Shown piece after piece: positions 37,364-44,637 of a DNA stretch of 44,637 nucleotides; position 1 is the first letter of the stretch; every line of letters begins with the position of its first letter. Source of the DNA: Nonomuraea terrae (GTDB lineage: Bacteria; Actinomycetota; Actinomycetes; Streptosporangiales; Streptosporangiaceae); NCBI RefSeq assembly GCF_004348995.1, contig NZ_SMKQ01000051.1, forward strand, positions 1 through 44,637, read 5' to 3'. The translations under genes and the position numbers were made by a program. The notes under the pieces were generated by a model that saw nothing but the letters and a program-made list of their open reading frames with translations, was not told where the DNA came from and ran no database searches.

Positions 37364-40054
37364 GTGCCGAAGAGTGAAGTGACCCCCAGCCGCCCGTGCC
37401 TGCTGCTGCTCGACGGGCATTCGCTGGCCTATCGTGCGTTCTACGCGCTGAAAGACGCCAACCTGATGACCACCGACGGTCAGCACACCGAGGCGGTCTA
37501 CGGGTTCACCTCGATGTTGACCAACGTCCTGCGTGACGAGCAGCCGACGCACGTGGCGGTGGCCTTCGACCGGTCGGAGCCGACGTTCCGCCACGAGGAG
37601 TACGCCGACTACAAGGCCAACAGGAGCGAGACCCCGGAAGACTTCCGCGGTCAGATGCAGCTCATCTACGAGCTGCTCGACACGCTGCGCGTCCCGCGCC
37701 TGTCCAAGGCCGGCTTCGAGGCCGACGACCTCATCGCCACCCTCGCCACCCGCGCGGCCGCGGACGGCATGAACGTCCTGATCGTCACCGGCGACCGCGA
37801 CGCCCTGCAGCTGGTCAACGAGCACGTCACCGTCCTGATGACCCGGCGCGGCATCAGCGACATGACCCGGTTCACCCCCGAGGCCGTCCAGGAGAAGTAC
37901 GGCCTCACCCCGGAGCAGTATCCCGACTTCGCGGCGCTGCGCGGCGACCCCAGCGACAACCTGCTGAGCATCCCGAGCGTGGGGGAGAAGACCGCCGCCA
38001 AGTGGGTGCGCGAATACGGCTCGCTGACCGCCCTCATCGACCGGGTCGACGAGGTCAAGGGCAAGGTCGGCGACAAGCTGCGCGAGCACGTCGCCCAGGT
38101 CCTGATGAACCGCCGGCTCACCGAGCTGCTGCGCGACGTCCCGATCGACGTCGAGCTCGGCGACCTGCGGCAGGGCACGTGGGAGCGCGAGGAGATCAAC
38201 AAACTGTTCGACACCCTGCAGATCCGCGGCGAGCTGCGCGAGCGGGTGTTCAAGGTGCTCGGCACCGCCGAGCAGGAGCCCGACCAGGGCTTCGAGGTCG
38301 AGACCGTGCTGCTCGGCCCCGACCGGGTCGCCGGCTGGCTGGCCGCGCTGCCCGAGGGCCGCGCCGGGCTCGCCTTCCGCGGCGTCTACGGCAGCGGCAC
38401 CGGCCGCATCGACGGCATCGCCGTCGCCTCGCCCGACGGCACGGCCGCCCACATCGACCCCGTCAAGCTCACCGAGGCCGACGAGGCCGCGCTGCGGGCC
38501 TGGCTGGGCGACGACGCCAAGCCCAAGGCCGTCCACGACGCCAAGGGGCCCATCCTGGCGCTCTGGGCGCAGGGCATGGAGCTGCGCGGGCTGAGCTGCG
38601 ACACCGCGCTGGCCGCCTACCTCGCGCTGCCGGGCCAGCGCACGTTCGCCCTCGAAGACCTGGCCAGGCGTTACCTCAACCGCGACCTGCGGGCAGAAGA
38701 GGCGCCCAGCGGGCAGGCCGCGCTGTTCGGCGACGACGAGGACGCCCCGGCCAAGGACCTCGCGCTGCGCGCCCACGCCGTGCGCGAGCTGGCCGACGCC
38801 CTCGAGACCTTCCTGGCCGGGCGCGGCGGCACCCAGTTGCTCGGTGACGTCGAGCTGCCGCTGCTGTCGGTGCTGGCCGAGATGGAGCGGGCCGGCATCG
38901 CCGTCGACAGCGAATACCTCGCCGGCCTGGAGGCCGAGTTCGGCGCCGCGGTCAAGCACGCCGTGGAGGAGGCCCACCGCTCGGTCGGCGAGCAGTTCAA
39001 CCTGGGCTCGCCCAAGCAGCTGCAGGAGATCCTCTTCACCCGGCTCAACCTGCCCAAGACGAAGAAGATCAAGACCGGCTACAGCACCGACGCCGACCAG
39101 CTCGCCTGGCTCGCCGCCCAGACCGAGCACGAGCTGCCCACGATCATGCTGCGCCACCGCGACCAGCAGAAGCTGCGCACCACGGTGGAGGGGCTGATCA
39201 AGGAGATCGCCGACGACGGGCGCATCCACACCACCTTCAACCAGATCATCGCGGCCACGGGCCGGCTGTCGTCGGAGAAGCCCAACCTGCAGAACATCCC
39301 GATCCGCACCGCCGAGGGCCGCCGCATCCGGCAGGGCTTCGTCGTCGGCGAGGGCTACGAGACGCTGCTGACCGCCGACTACAGCCAGATCGAGCTGCGG
39401 ATCATGGCCCACCTGTCGGGCGACGAGTCGCTGATCGAGGCCTTCGAGTCGGGCCACGACTTCCACCAGGCCACCGCGGCGCGGGTCTTCGACCTGCCGC
39501 CCGAGCAGATCGACGGCGAGCTGCGGGCCCGGATCAAGGCGATGAACTACGGCCTGGCCTACGGCCTGTCCGACTTCGGCCTGTCCGGGCAGCTCAACAT
39601 CCCGGTGGCCGAGGCGCGGGCGCTGAAGGAGGAGTACTTCCAGGAGTTCGGCGGCGTACGCGACTTCCTGCACGCCATCGTCTCCCAGGCCCGCACCGAC
39701 GGCTACACCGAGACGATCATGGGCCGCCGCCGCTACCTGCCCGACCTCACCAGCGACAACCGCCAGCGCCGCGAGATGGCCGAGCGGATGGCGCTCAACG
39801 CCCCGATCCAGGGCTCGGCCGCCGACATCATCAAGGTCGCCATGCTCAACGTCCGGCGGGCGCTGGGCGAGGAGGGGCTGGCCTCGCGGATGCTGCTGCA
39901 GGTCCACGACGAGCTGGTGTTCGAGGTGGCGCCGGGCGAGCTGGAGCCGCTCAGGCAGCTCGTGTGCGACCAGATGAACGCCGCCTACCACCTGCGGGTG
40001 CCCCTGGAGGTCTCCGTGGGCGTCGGCCGTACGTGGGAGGACGCCGGCCACTGA
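37364..40054 (+). CDS. polA: DNA polymerase I
   Basis: 896 residues from GTG at 37364. The 5'-3' exonuclease/flap domain (about 1-300) has LLLDGHSLAYRAFYAL, VAFDRSEPTFRHEEYADYKANR and GDPSDNLLSIPSVGEKTA. The central domain (about 310-490) lacks the DxE metal motif, so proofreading is expected to be lost, as in other actinobacterial and Bacillus Pol I enzymes. The polymerase domain has motif A with Asp672 (ADYSQIELR), the O helix (KAMNYGLAYGLS) and motif C with Asp849-Glu850 (HDELVFEV). It fills gaps and removes RNA primers in repair and lagging-strand synthesis. Confidence 0.97.
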   Translation: MPKSEVTPSRPCLLLLDGHSLAYRAFYALKDANLMTTDGQHTEAVYGFTSMLTNVLRDEQPTHVAVAFDRSEPTFRHEEYADYKANRSETPEDFRGQMQLIYELLDTLRVPRLSKAGFEADDLIATLATRAAADGMNVLIVTGDRDALQLVNEHVTVLMTRRGISDMTRFTPEAVQEKYGLTPEQYPDFAALRGDPSDNLLSIPSVGEKTAAKWVREYGSLTALIDRVDEVKGKVGDKLREHVAQVLMNRRLTELLRDVPIDVELGDLRQGTWEREEINKLFDTLQIRGELRERVFKVLGTAEQEPDQGFEVETVLLGPDRVAGWLAALPEGRAGLAFRGVYGSGTGRIDGIAVASPDGTAAHIDPVKLTEADEAALRAWLGDDAKPKAVHDAKGPILALWAQGMELRGLSCDTALAAYLALPGQRTFALEDLARRYLNRDLRAEEAPSGQAALFGDDEDAPAKDLALRAHAVRELADALETFLAGRGGTQLLGDVELPLLSVLAEMERAGIAVDSEYLAGLEAEFGAAVKHAVEEAHRSVGEQFNLGSPKQLQEILFTRLNLPKTKKIKTGYSTDADQLAWLAAQTEHELPTIMLRHRDQQKLRTTVEGLIKEIADDGRIHTTFNQIIAATGRLSSEKPNLQNIPIRTAEGRRIRQGFVVGEGYETLLTADYSQIELRIMAHLSGDESLIEAFESGHDFHQATAARVFDLPPEQIDGELRARIKAMNYGLAYGLSDFGLSGQLNIPVAEARALKEEYFQEFGGVRDFLHAIVSQARTDGYTETIMGRRRYLPDLTSDNRQRREMAERMALNAPIQGSAADIIKVAMLNVRRALGEEGLASRMLLQVHDELVFEVAPGELEPLRQLVCDQMNAAYHLRVPLEVSVGVGRTWEDAGH

Positions 40055-40116
40055 GCGCAGCGCACGCCTCCTGACTGGAGGGCTGCCCAGAGGGTCGGGG
40101 GAGGGCTGCGCGCTAT

Positions 40117-40262
40117 GATTTTCGCCGGCGTGCCGCCCGGCGGGGCGCGTCCCTTTCGCCCAACGCGAAAATCTGGACCCCCTGGATTCGTCCGGGTGTC
40201 CAGAGCGACGGTGCGAGGGGGAGCGCCCGTCCACCGAGCCGGTAACCCCAGCCGGTAACCCC
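40117..40262. repeat. Competing inverted repeats and a tandem 13-bp repeat between polA and rpsA
   Basis: GATTTTCGC (40117-40125) is repeated inverted as GCGAAAATC (40165-40173), and a nearer arm TTTCGC (40154-40159) can pair with the same GCGAAA, so two hairpins compete. Further on, AGCCGGTAACCCC occurs twice, directly adjacent (40237-40249 and 40250-40262). The 506-nt gap 40055-40560 has no gene I can support; its distal part is the rpsA promoter and leader. Confidence 0.5.
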
Positions 40263-40380
40263 TGCTGGAGTGGGCGGATGCCGCCGGCGGGCCGGAGCGA
40301 TCGCCGGGCCGGATGAGCCGCGGGGTAATATCATTCCCAAGCGAGGGCTCCAGGTCTTCCCGTACTGAACCCTCCCCGGA

Positions 40381-40409
40381 TTGACCCCGTGGCGATCGTC
40401 TCATATGCT
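40381..40409 (+). promoter_or_regulatory. Promoter of rpsA
   Basis: TTGACC (40381-40386), a 17-nt spacer and TATGCT (40404-40409) match a housekeeping sigma (HrdB/sigma-A type) promoter. Transcription would begin near 40416, giving an untranslated leader of about 145 nt before the rpsA start at 40561. Confidence 0.8.
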
Positions 40410-40560
40410 GATCGCTGCGCTGTGGGCTCGCGCGCGCCTCAGACGGAGCGGGCTCGCGCTCGGTCACGTCGATGTCGTAATTCCTCGGCTTGATGCGGAA
40501 GAGGGCCTGCCGCGCGTCCGCCACATCGACATCCTGTCCGCGTTCGGAGCAATTCCACAC

Positions 40561-42048
40561 ATGACGTCCAGCACTGAGGCCACCTCGAGCACCCCGCAGG
40601 TAGCGGTCAACGACATCGGGTCCGAGGAAGCCTTCCTCGCGGCGATCGACGAGACCATCAAGTACTTCAACGACGGCGACATCGTCGAGGGCACCGTCGT
40701 CAAGGTCGATCGAGACGAGGTTCTTCTCGATATCGGCTACAAGACCGAGGGTGTCATCCCCTCGCGTGAGCTTTCCATCAAGCACGATGTCGATCCCGCT
40801 GACGTCGTGGAGGTCGGGGAGCACGTCGAAGCCCTGGTTCTCCAGAAGGAGGACAAAGAGGGCCGCCTGATCCTGTCCAAGAAGCGGGCTCAGTACGAGC
40901 GCGCCTGGGGCACGATCGAGAAGATCAAGGACGAGGACGGCATCGTCACCGGCACCGTCATCGAGGTCGTCAAGGGTGGTCTCATCCTCGACATCGGCCT
41001 GCGTGGCTTCCTCCCGGCGTCCCTGGTGGAGATGCGTCGCGTCCGCGACCTGCAGCCGTACGTCGGCCGCGAGCTCGAGGCGAAGATCATCGAGCTCGAC
41101 AAGAACCGCAACAACGTGGTTCTGTCGCGCCGCGCCTGGCTCGAGCAGACGCAGTCCGAGGTTCGCCAGACGTTCCTCAACACCCTCCAGAAGGGTCAGG
41201 TCCGCAAGGGCGTCGTCTCCTCGATCGTCAACTTCGGCGCCTTCGTCGACCTCGGTGGGGTCGACGGCCTGGTCCACGTGTCCGAGCTGTCCTGGAAGCA
41301 CATCGACCACCCGTCCGAGGTGGTCGAGGTCGGCCAGGAGGTCACGGTCGAGGTCCTCGACGTCGACATGGAGCGCGAGCGCGTCTCCCTGTCGCTCAAG
41401 GCCACTCAGGAAGACCCGTGGCAGCAGTTCGCCCGCACCCACCAGATCGGCCAGGTCGTGCCGGGCCGCGTCACCAAGCTGGTGCCGTTCGGCGCGTTCG
41501 TCCGGGTCGAGGAGGGCATCGAGGGCCTGGTCCACATCTCCGAGCTGGCCGAGCGCCACGTGGAGATCCCGGAGCAGGTCGTCCAGGTCGGCGACGAGAT
41601 CTTCGTCAAGATCATCGACATCGACCTCGACCGTCGTCGCATCAGCCTCTCGCTGAAGCAGGCCAACGAGGGCGTCGGCACCGAGGTCGAGTTCGACCCG
41701 ACGCTGTACGGCATGGCGGCCACCTACGACGACCAGGGCAACTACATCTACCCCGAGGGCTTCGACCCCGAGACGGGTGAATGGCTCGAGGGCTTCGACA
41801 AGCAGCGTGAGGAGTGGGAGCGGCAGTACGCCGAGGCCCAGCAGCGCTTCGAGGCTCACCGCAAGCAGATCGAGGAGGCCCGCAAGGCCGAGGCGGAGGC
41901 CGGCGAGGCCGCTCCCTCGTCCTACACCGGCGAGACCCAGCCCCAGCAGGGTGGCGGCTCGTCGTCGTCGGCTCCGGCCAGCGGCGCGCTCGCCTCTGAC
42001 GAGGCGCTCGCGGCTCTGCGCGAGAAGCTCGCGGGCGGCCAGAGCTGA
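40561..42048 (+). CDS. rpsA: 30S ribosomal protein S1
   Basis: 495 residues. Four S1 RNA-binding domains lie at about 38-108, 125-192, 212-281 and 297-368; the third and fourth are the best-conserved (VVSSIVNFGAFVDLGGVDGLVHVSELS; VTKLVPFGAFVRVEEGIEGLVHISELAE). Actinobacterial S1 has four such domains rather than six. An acidic helical stretch (about 405-450) and a Ser/Gly-rich tail follow. It helps mRNA binding by the 30S subunit. It has its own promoter, a long leader and a strong terminator, and so looks monocistronic. ATG at 40561 fits the MTSSTEATSSTPQVAVNDIG start of relatives. Confidence 0.97.
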   Translation: MTSSTEATSSTPQVAVNDIGSEEAFLAAIDETIKYFNDGDIVEGTVVKVDRDEVLLDIGYKTEGVIPSRELSIKHDVDPADVVEVGEHVEALVLQKEDKEGRLILSKKRAQYERAWGTIEKIKDEDGIVTGTVIEVVKGGLILDIGLRGFLPASLVEMRRVRDLQPYVGRELEAKIIELDKNRNNVVLSRRAWLEQTQSEVRQTFLNTLQKGQVRKGVVSSIVNFGAFVDLGGVDGLVHVSELSWKHIDHPSEVVEVGQEVTVEVLDVDMERERVSLSLKATQEDPWQQFARTHQIGQVVPGRVTKLVPFGAFVRVEEGIEGLVHISELAERHVEIPEQVVQVGDEIFVKIIDIDLDRRRISLSLKQANEGVGTEVEFDPTLYGMAATYDDQGNYIYPEGFDPETGEWLEGFDKQREEWERQYAEAQQRFEAHRKQIEEARKAEAEAGEAAPSSYTGETQPQQGGGSSSSAPASGALASDEALAALREKLAGGQS

Positions 42049-42077
42049 GGTCTTCCAGGACTGACTGAGGTTCGCTG

Positions 42078-42110
42078 AAGGCCCCGCACGGGAAATCCGT
42101 GCGGGGCCTT
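42078..42110 (+). terminator. Terminator after rpsA
   Basis: AAGGCCCCGCACGG pairs perfectly with CCGTGCGGGGCCTT (14 bp) around a GAAAT loop, 30 nt after the stop. A short T-run starts at the stem base. Confidence 0.92.
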
Positions 42111-42159
42111 TCGCATTCGCGGAACGACCTCTTCCGCGTTGCCGCCTAGCCTCGCGGGC

Positions 42160-43287
42160 ATGATCACACCTTTCCGCATCGACATCCCGCAGGCCGACCT
42201 CGACGAGCTGCGGGAACGTCTGCGGCGTACCAGATGGGCGGGGCAGCTGCCCGGCGGGTGGAGCAGGGGCGTTCCCGTGGGCTACCTGCGCGAGCTGGCC
42301 GCCTACTGGGCCGACGGGTTCGACTGGCGGGCGCAGGAGGCCAGGCTGAACGCGTTCGCGCAGTACACCACCGGCATCGACGGCCAGACCGTCCACTTCC
42401 TGCACGTGCGCTCGCCCGAGCCGGACGCCCTGCCGCTGATCCTGACCCACAGCTGGCCCAGCTCCGTCGCCGAGTTCCTGGACGTCATCGGGCCGCTCAC
42501 CGATCCGCGCGGTCACGGGCTCGACCCCGGCGTCGCCTTCCACGTGGTGGCGCCCTCGCTGCCCGGGTTCGCCTTCTCGTCGTTCCCCGAGCCCGCCGAC
42601 GAGCGGCCGTGGAGCATCGACCGGGTGGCCCGCACCTGGGCGGAGCTGATGCGCCGGCTCGGGTACGAGCGTTACGGCGCGCACGGCAACGACGCCGGAG
42701 CCCTGGTCACGCCGCGCCTGGCCGCGCTGGACCCCGAGCACGTCGTCGGCTCGCTCATCACGGGCGGGCTCGGGTACCCCACGGGCGATCCCGCCGAGCT
42801 GGAGGGGCTGTGCGAGGAGGACCGGGCCACGCTGGCCGGGGTGAGCGCGTGGATGACCGGGGGCAGCGGATACGGGCCCTACCTGGCCGCCCGGCCGCAG
42901 ACGCTCGCGTACGGGTTCGCCGACTCGCCGGTGGCGCAGCTGGCGTACCTGGTGGAGCGGTTCAAGGAGTTCGACGGGTGGGGATCGGAGAAGGAGCCCG
43001 TCGAGCGTGACCTGGTGCTCACGAACGCCGGCCTCTACTGGCTGACCGGGACCGGCGGGTCGTCGTCGTGGACGTATTACGAGGGGGCGGCCGGGCTGCC
43101 GGTCGACCAGCGCGCCGTGCCGACCGGGGTGACGCACGGCGGGCCCGCGGTGCTGCGGCGGATCGCCGAGCGCGGCAACGACATCGCCTACTGGGGGGAC
43201 TTCTCCAGCCCCAGCCACATGGTGGCCATGGCGGCGCCGGACACGGTGGTGGCGGGCATCCGTACCTTTTTCCGGACGATTCGCTGA
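42160..43287 (+). CDS. Epoxide hydrolase family alpha/beta-hydrolase
   Basis: 375 residues; ATG at 42160. The N-terminal lid part (about 1-95, FRIDIPQADLDELRERLRRTRW) is the EHN domain found in microsomal-type epoxide hydrolases. The hydrolase fold follows, with HSWPSS in the oxyanion-hole position (usually HGWPGS, so one Gly is Ser), nucleophile Asp178 in GNDAGA and the likely base His353 in PSHMVAMAAPD. These enzymes open epoxides with water through an ester to Asp. Substrate unknown. It follows rpsA's terminator and has no clear ribosome site. Confidence 0.88.
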   Translation: MITPFRIDIPQADLDELRERLRRTRWAGQLPGGWSRGVPVGYLRELAAYWADGFDWRAQEARLNAFAQYTTGIDGQTVHFLHVRSPEPDALPLILTHSWPSSVAEFLDVIGPLTDPRGHGLDPGVAFHVVAPSLPGFAFSSFPEPADERPWSIDRVARTWAELMRRLGYERYGAHGNDAGALVTPRLAALDPEHVVGSLITGGLGYPTGDPAELEGLCEEDRATLAGVSAWMTGGSGYGPYLAARPQTLAYGFADSPVAQLAYLVERFKEFDGWGSEKEPVERDLVLTNAGLYWLTGTGGSSSWTYYEGAAGLPVDQRAVPTGVTHGGPAVLRRIAERGNDIAYWGDFSSPSHMVAMAAPDTVVAGIRTFFRTIR

Positions 43288-43396
43288 CGTCGGCGAAGAT
43301 TTTACGTGAGGGTCTTTGCAACCCTGTGACCTGCGCGGCAGCGCGCTGGGACACTGCTGGCGTGCGCTGCCGGTAGCGACTCCCAGGGGCGATGCA

Positions 43397-44637
43397 GTGA
43401 GTGTGGTTCAGCGAGTCATCCCGGTGACGGCCGCCCTGGCCGTTTTCGCCACAACCGTTTCCGAGGCACCGGACGCGGGAGCCTGGCACCGGCCTACGGG
43501 CGGCTTGGCGTCGCAGCGGCTCGTACCCGCCGCGCCGGAGCTCGGCCCCGGCGCACCTGTCGTCGCTCCCGGCTGGACGGTCCTCGGCCGGGCACCGGCG
43601 GGCACCGGACCTTCTGCCCCGCCCCCGGACGCAGGCCGCCCCGGCGCTTCCGGAAGCGCCGCTTCCGGAAGCGCCGCTTCCAGAATCGGTGCCTCAGGAA
43701 GCGGGGCTCTCGGAAGCGGTGCGCCGCTCGCAACTCGCGCTGACGGAGGCGCGGCTCGCGGCATCGGCGTCGGTGAGCTCTTCGCCGGCGGCTCTGGTGC
43801 CGGCCCGGCTCGAACCGGTGGGGTCAGCGCCGACGACGTCAGAGCCGCGTTGCTCAGCGCCGTCGGGTCCGGCCGGGACCGGTCCACCGCCGATGCATCC
43901 ACGACCGGTGAGATCACCGCTGCCGGACCCGATCGCCGCGAACTTTCCGCCCTCCGCCTCGGCTCCCGCGAACTTTCCGCCCTCCGCCTCGGCTCCCGCG
44001 AACCTTCCGCCCTCGCCGCCGGTTCCCGAGAATCTTCTGTCCTCGGCCCGGGGCCGGACAGAACCGATGACGGACGAGGCGGGGTTCCCGCCGGTAGTTC
44101 CGAGGAAGACGGACGTGCCGCTGGCGGATCGGGTCGAGGCTGGCTTTCCGCCGGGCGAGATGGAAACGCCGCCGGAGGATCGGGGATGAGCGGATCCGCC
44201 GGCGGATCGGGCCGAAGCGGGGTGCTCGCCGATGGACCCGGGGAAGACGCACGCGCCGCCGCTCCATCGGGGACCAGTGGAGCCGCCTCTGGCGAAAACC
44301 GAGCCGGTCGCGGTCAGGTTCCTGGCGAGGGCTCCGGAGCTGGTCGGGGCGCGGTTCCCGGCAATGGCTCCGGATCCGCCGCTGAACGGATCGGCGGTGT
44401 TTCGGGTGAGGGAGGCGCCGGCGATCGGTTCGGAGCCGGTGGGGTTGGCCGCGGTGGGGCTCGGGCTGAGGGCGCCGATTTGGGCGGGACGGCCGCTGGA
44501 GGCGCGGCCGATCGGATCGGAGATGAGCTGTTCGGCCGGGGCAGGGCTTCCGTCCGGGGATCCAGCGGCGGGACCGGCGCCGAGGAAGGCGACAGGGCCG
44601 GGGGCGAGGAAGGCGGTGCCGGGGCGGTCGTCGGCGG
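43397..44637 (+). CDS. Gly/Ser-rich putative exported protein (3' partial)
   Basis: From GTG at 43397, preceded by AGGGG, one frame stays open for 413 codons to the window edge. The first residues (VSVVQRVIPVTAALAVFATT) look like a signal peptide, then come Ala/Pro/Gly-rich stretches, ASGSA-type repeats near residue 80-105, two and a half 10-residue repeats (ELSALRLGSR) at about 43941-44030, and a long Gly/Ser/Ala/Arg low-complexity region. No domain is recognised; a folded C-terminus may lie beyond the window. Low complexity in GC-rich DNA keeps other frames open too (for example 43689-44189 plus), so the frame is supported mainly by its start and length. It resembles the 7636 protein in style. 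Confidence 0.55.
   Translation, partial: MSVVQRVIPVTAALAVFATTVSEAPDAGAWHRPTGGLASQRLVPAAPELGPGAPVVAPGWTVLGRAPAGTGPSAPPPDAGRPGASGSAASGSAASRIGASGSGALGSGAPLATRADGGAARGIGVGELFAGGSGAGPARTGGVSADDVRAALLSAVGSGRDRSTADASTTGEITAAGPDRRELSALRLGSRELSALRLGSREPSALAAGSRESSVLGPGPDRTDDGRGGVPAGSSEEDGRAAGGSGRGWLSAGRDGNAAGGSGMSGSAGGSGRSGVLADGPGEDARAAAPSGTSGAASGENRAGRGQVPGEGSGAGRGAVPGNGSGSAAERIGGVSGEGGAGDRFGAGGVGRGGARAEGADLGGTAAGGAADRIGDELFGRGRASVRGSSGGTGAEEGDRAGGEEGGAGAVVG
43941..44030 (+). repeat. Three tandem 30-bp repeats
   Basis: Two identical 30-bp units at 43941-43970 and 43971-44000 are followed by a diverged third at 44001-44030 and traces of a fourth. In the frame used here they encode ten-residue ELSALRLGSR units; the period matches that of the repeats at 8641-8850. 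Confidence 0.9.

Overview
The window is 44.6 kb of very GC-rich, gene-dense chromosomal DNA from an actinomycete. Signs of this are the strong G/C bias at third codon positions, frequent GTG and TTG starts, the long antisense open frames typical of such DNA, an actinobacterial-type DapD, an ANTAR response regulator of the PdtaR type, and a gene order (rpsA, polA, liv transporter, pdtaR, pyk, gltD/gltB, lgt) that I recall from Streptomyces. A member of the Streptosporangiales or a relative is my guess; the sequence alone does not fix the genus. I saw no rRNA, insertion sequence, prophage or CRISPR array.

Layout. 1-3.7 kb: 3' part of a large secreted GH101-type endo-alpha-N-acetylgalactosaminidase. 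3.8-4.4 kb: a frameshifted TetR regulator with a likely operator at its start. 4.5-11.3 kb: a run of plus-strand genes with overlapping or touching ends: a MauE/DoxX membrane protein, a DsbA-like thioredoxin protein, lgt, a VIT1/CCC1 transporter, a 900-residue repeat-rich membrane-anchored protein and, after a doubtful small ORF, a second protein sharing its extracytoplasmic domain. 11.4-14.1 kb (minus): a DUF899 gene broken by an amber codon and a BpsA-like methyltransferase-fold protein. 14.4-20.5 kb: gltB-gltD, with tandem palindromes upstream. 20.6-24.1 kb: lipoprotein subtilase, DUF2784 protein, pyruvate kinase. 24.2-25.7 kb (minus): dapD and a PPOX-fold protein. 25.7-27.0 kb: remnants of a divergent LysR/SDR gene pair fused by a deletion. 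27.1-27.8 kb: an odd tRNA and pdtaR. 28.3-36.5 kb: a branched-chain amino acid/amide ABC transporter, with two near-duplicate binding-protein genes on the plus strand, separated by an antisense lipoprotein gene, converging on livHMGF on the minus strand. 36.7-36.8 kb: an unexplained structured hairpin. 36.9-43.3 kb: thioesterase, polA, rpsA with a clear promoter and terminator, and an epoxide-hydrolase-family gene. 43.4 kb to the end: a Gly/Ser-rich exported protein that runs off the window.

How the genes fit together. gltBD assimilates ammonium through glutamine. The liv system imports branched-chain amino acids or related amides. pyk, dapD, polA and rpsA are housekeeping. The MauE/DsbA pair plus lgt points to envelope protein maturation, matching the several lipoproteins and disulfide-capable exported proteins nearby. 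The most unusual observations are the two broken genes and one fused, doubly damaged gene pair (TetR, DUF899, LysR/SDR), an extracytoplasmic beta domain fused to LivH, a class-I tRNA with a Leu anticodon, a structured RNA candidate upstream of livH, a paired 12-bp palindrome in two intergenic regions, and repeat-bearing low-complexity exported proteins. I found no convincing wholly new multi-gene system.
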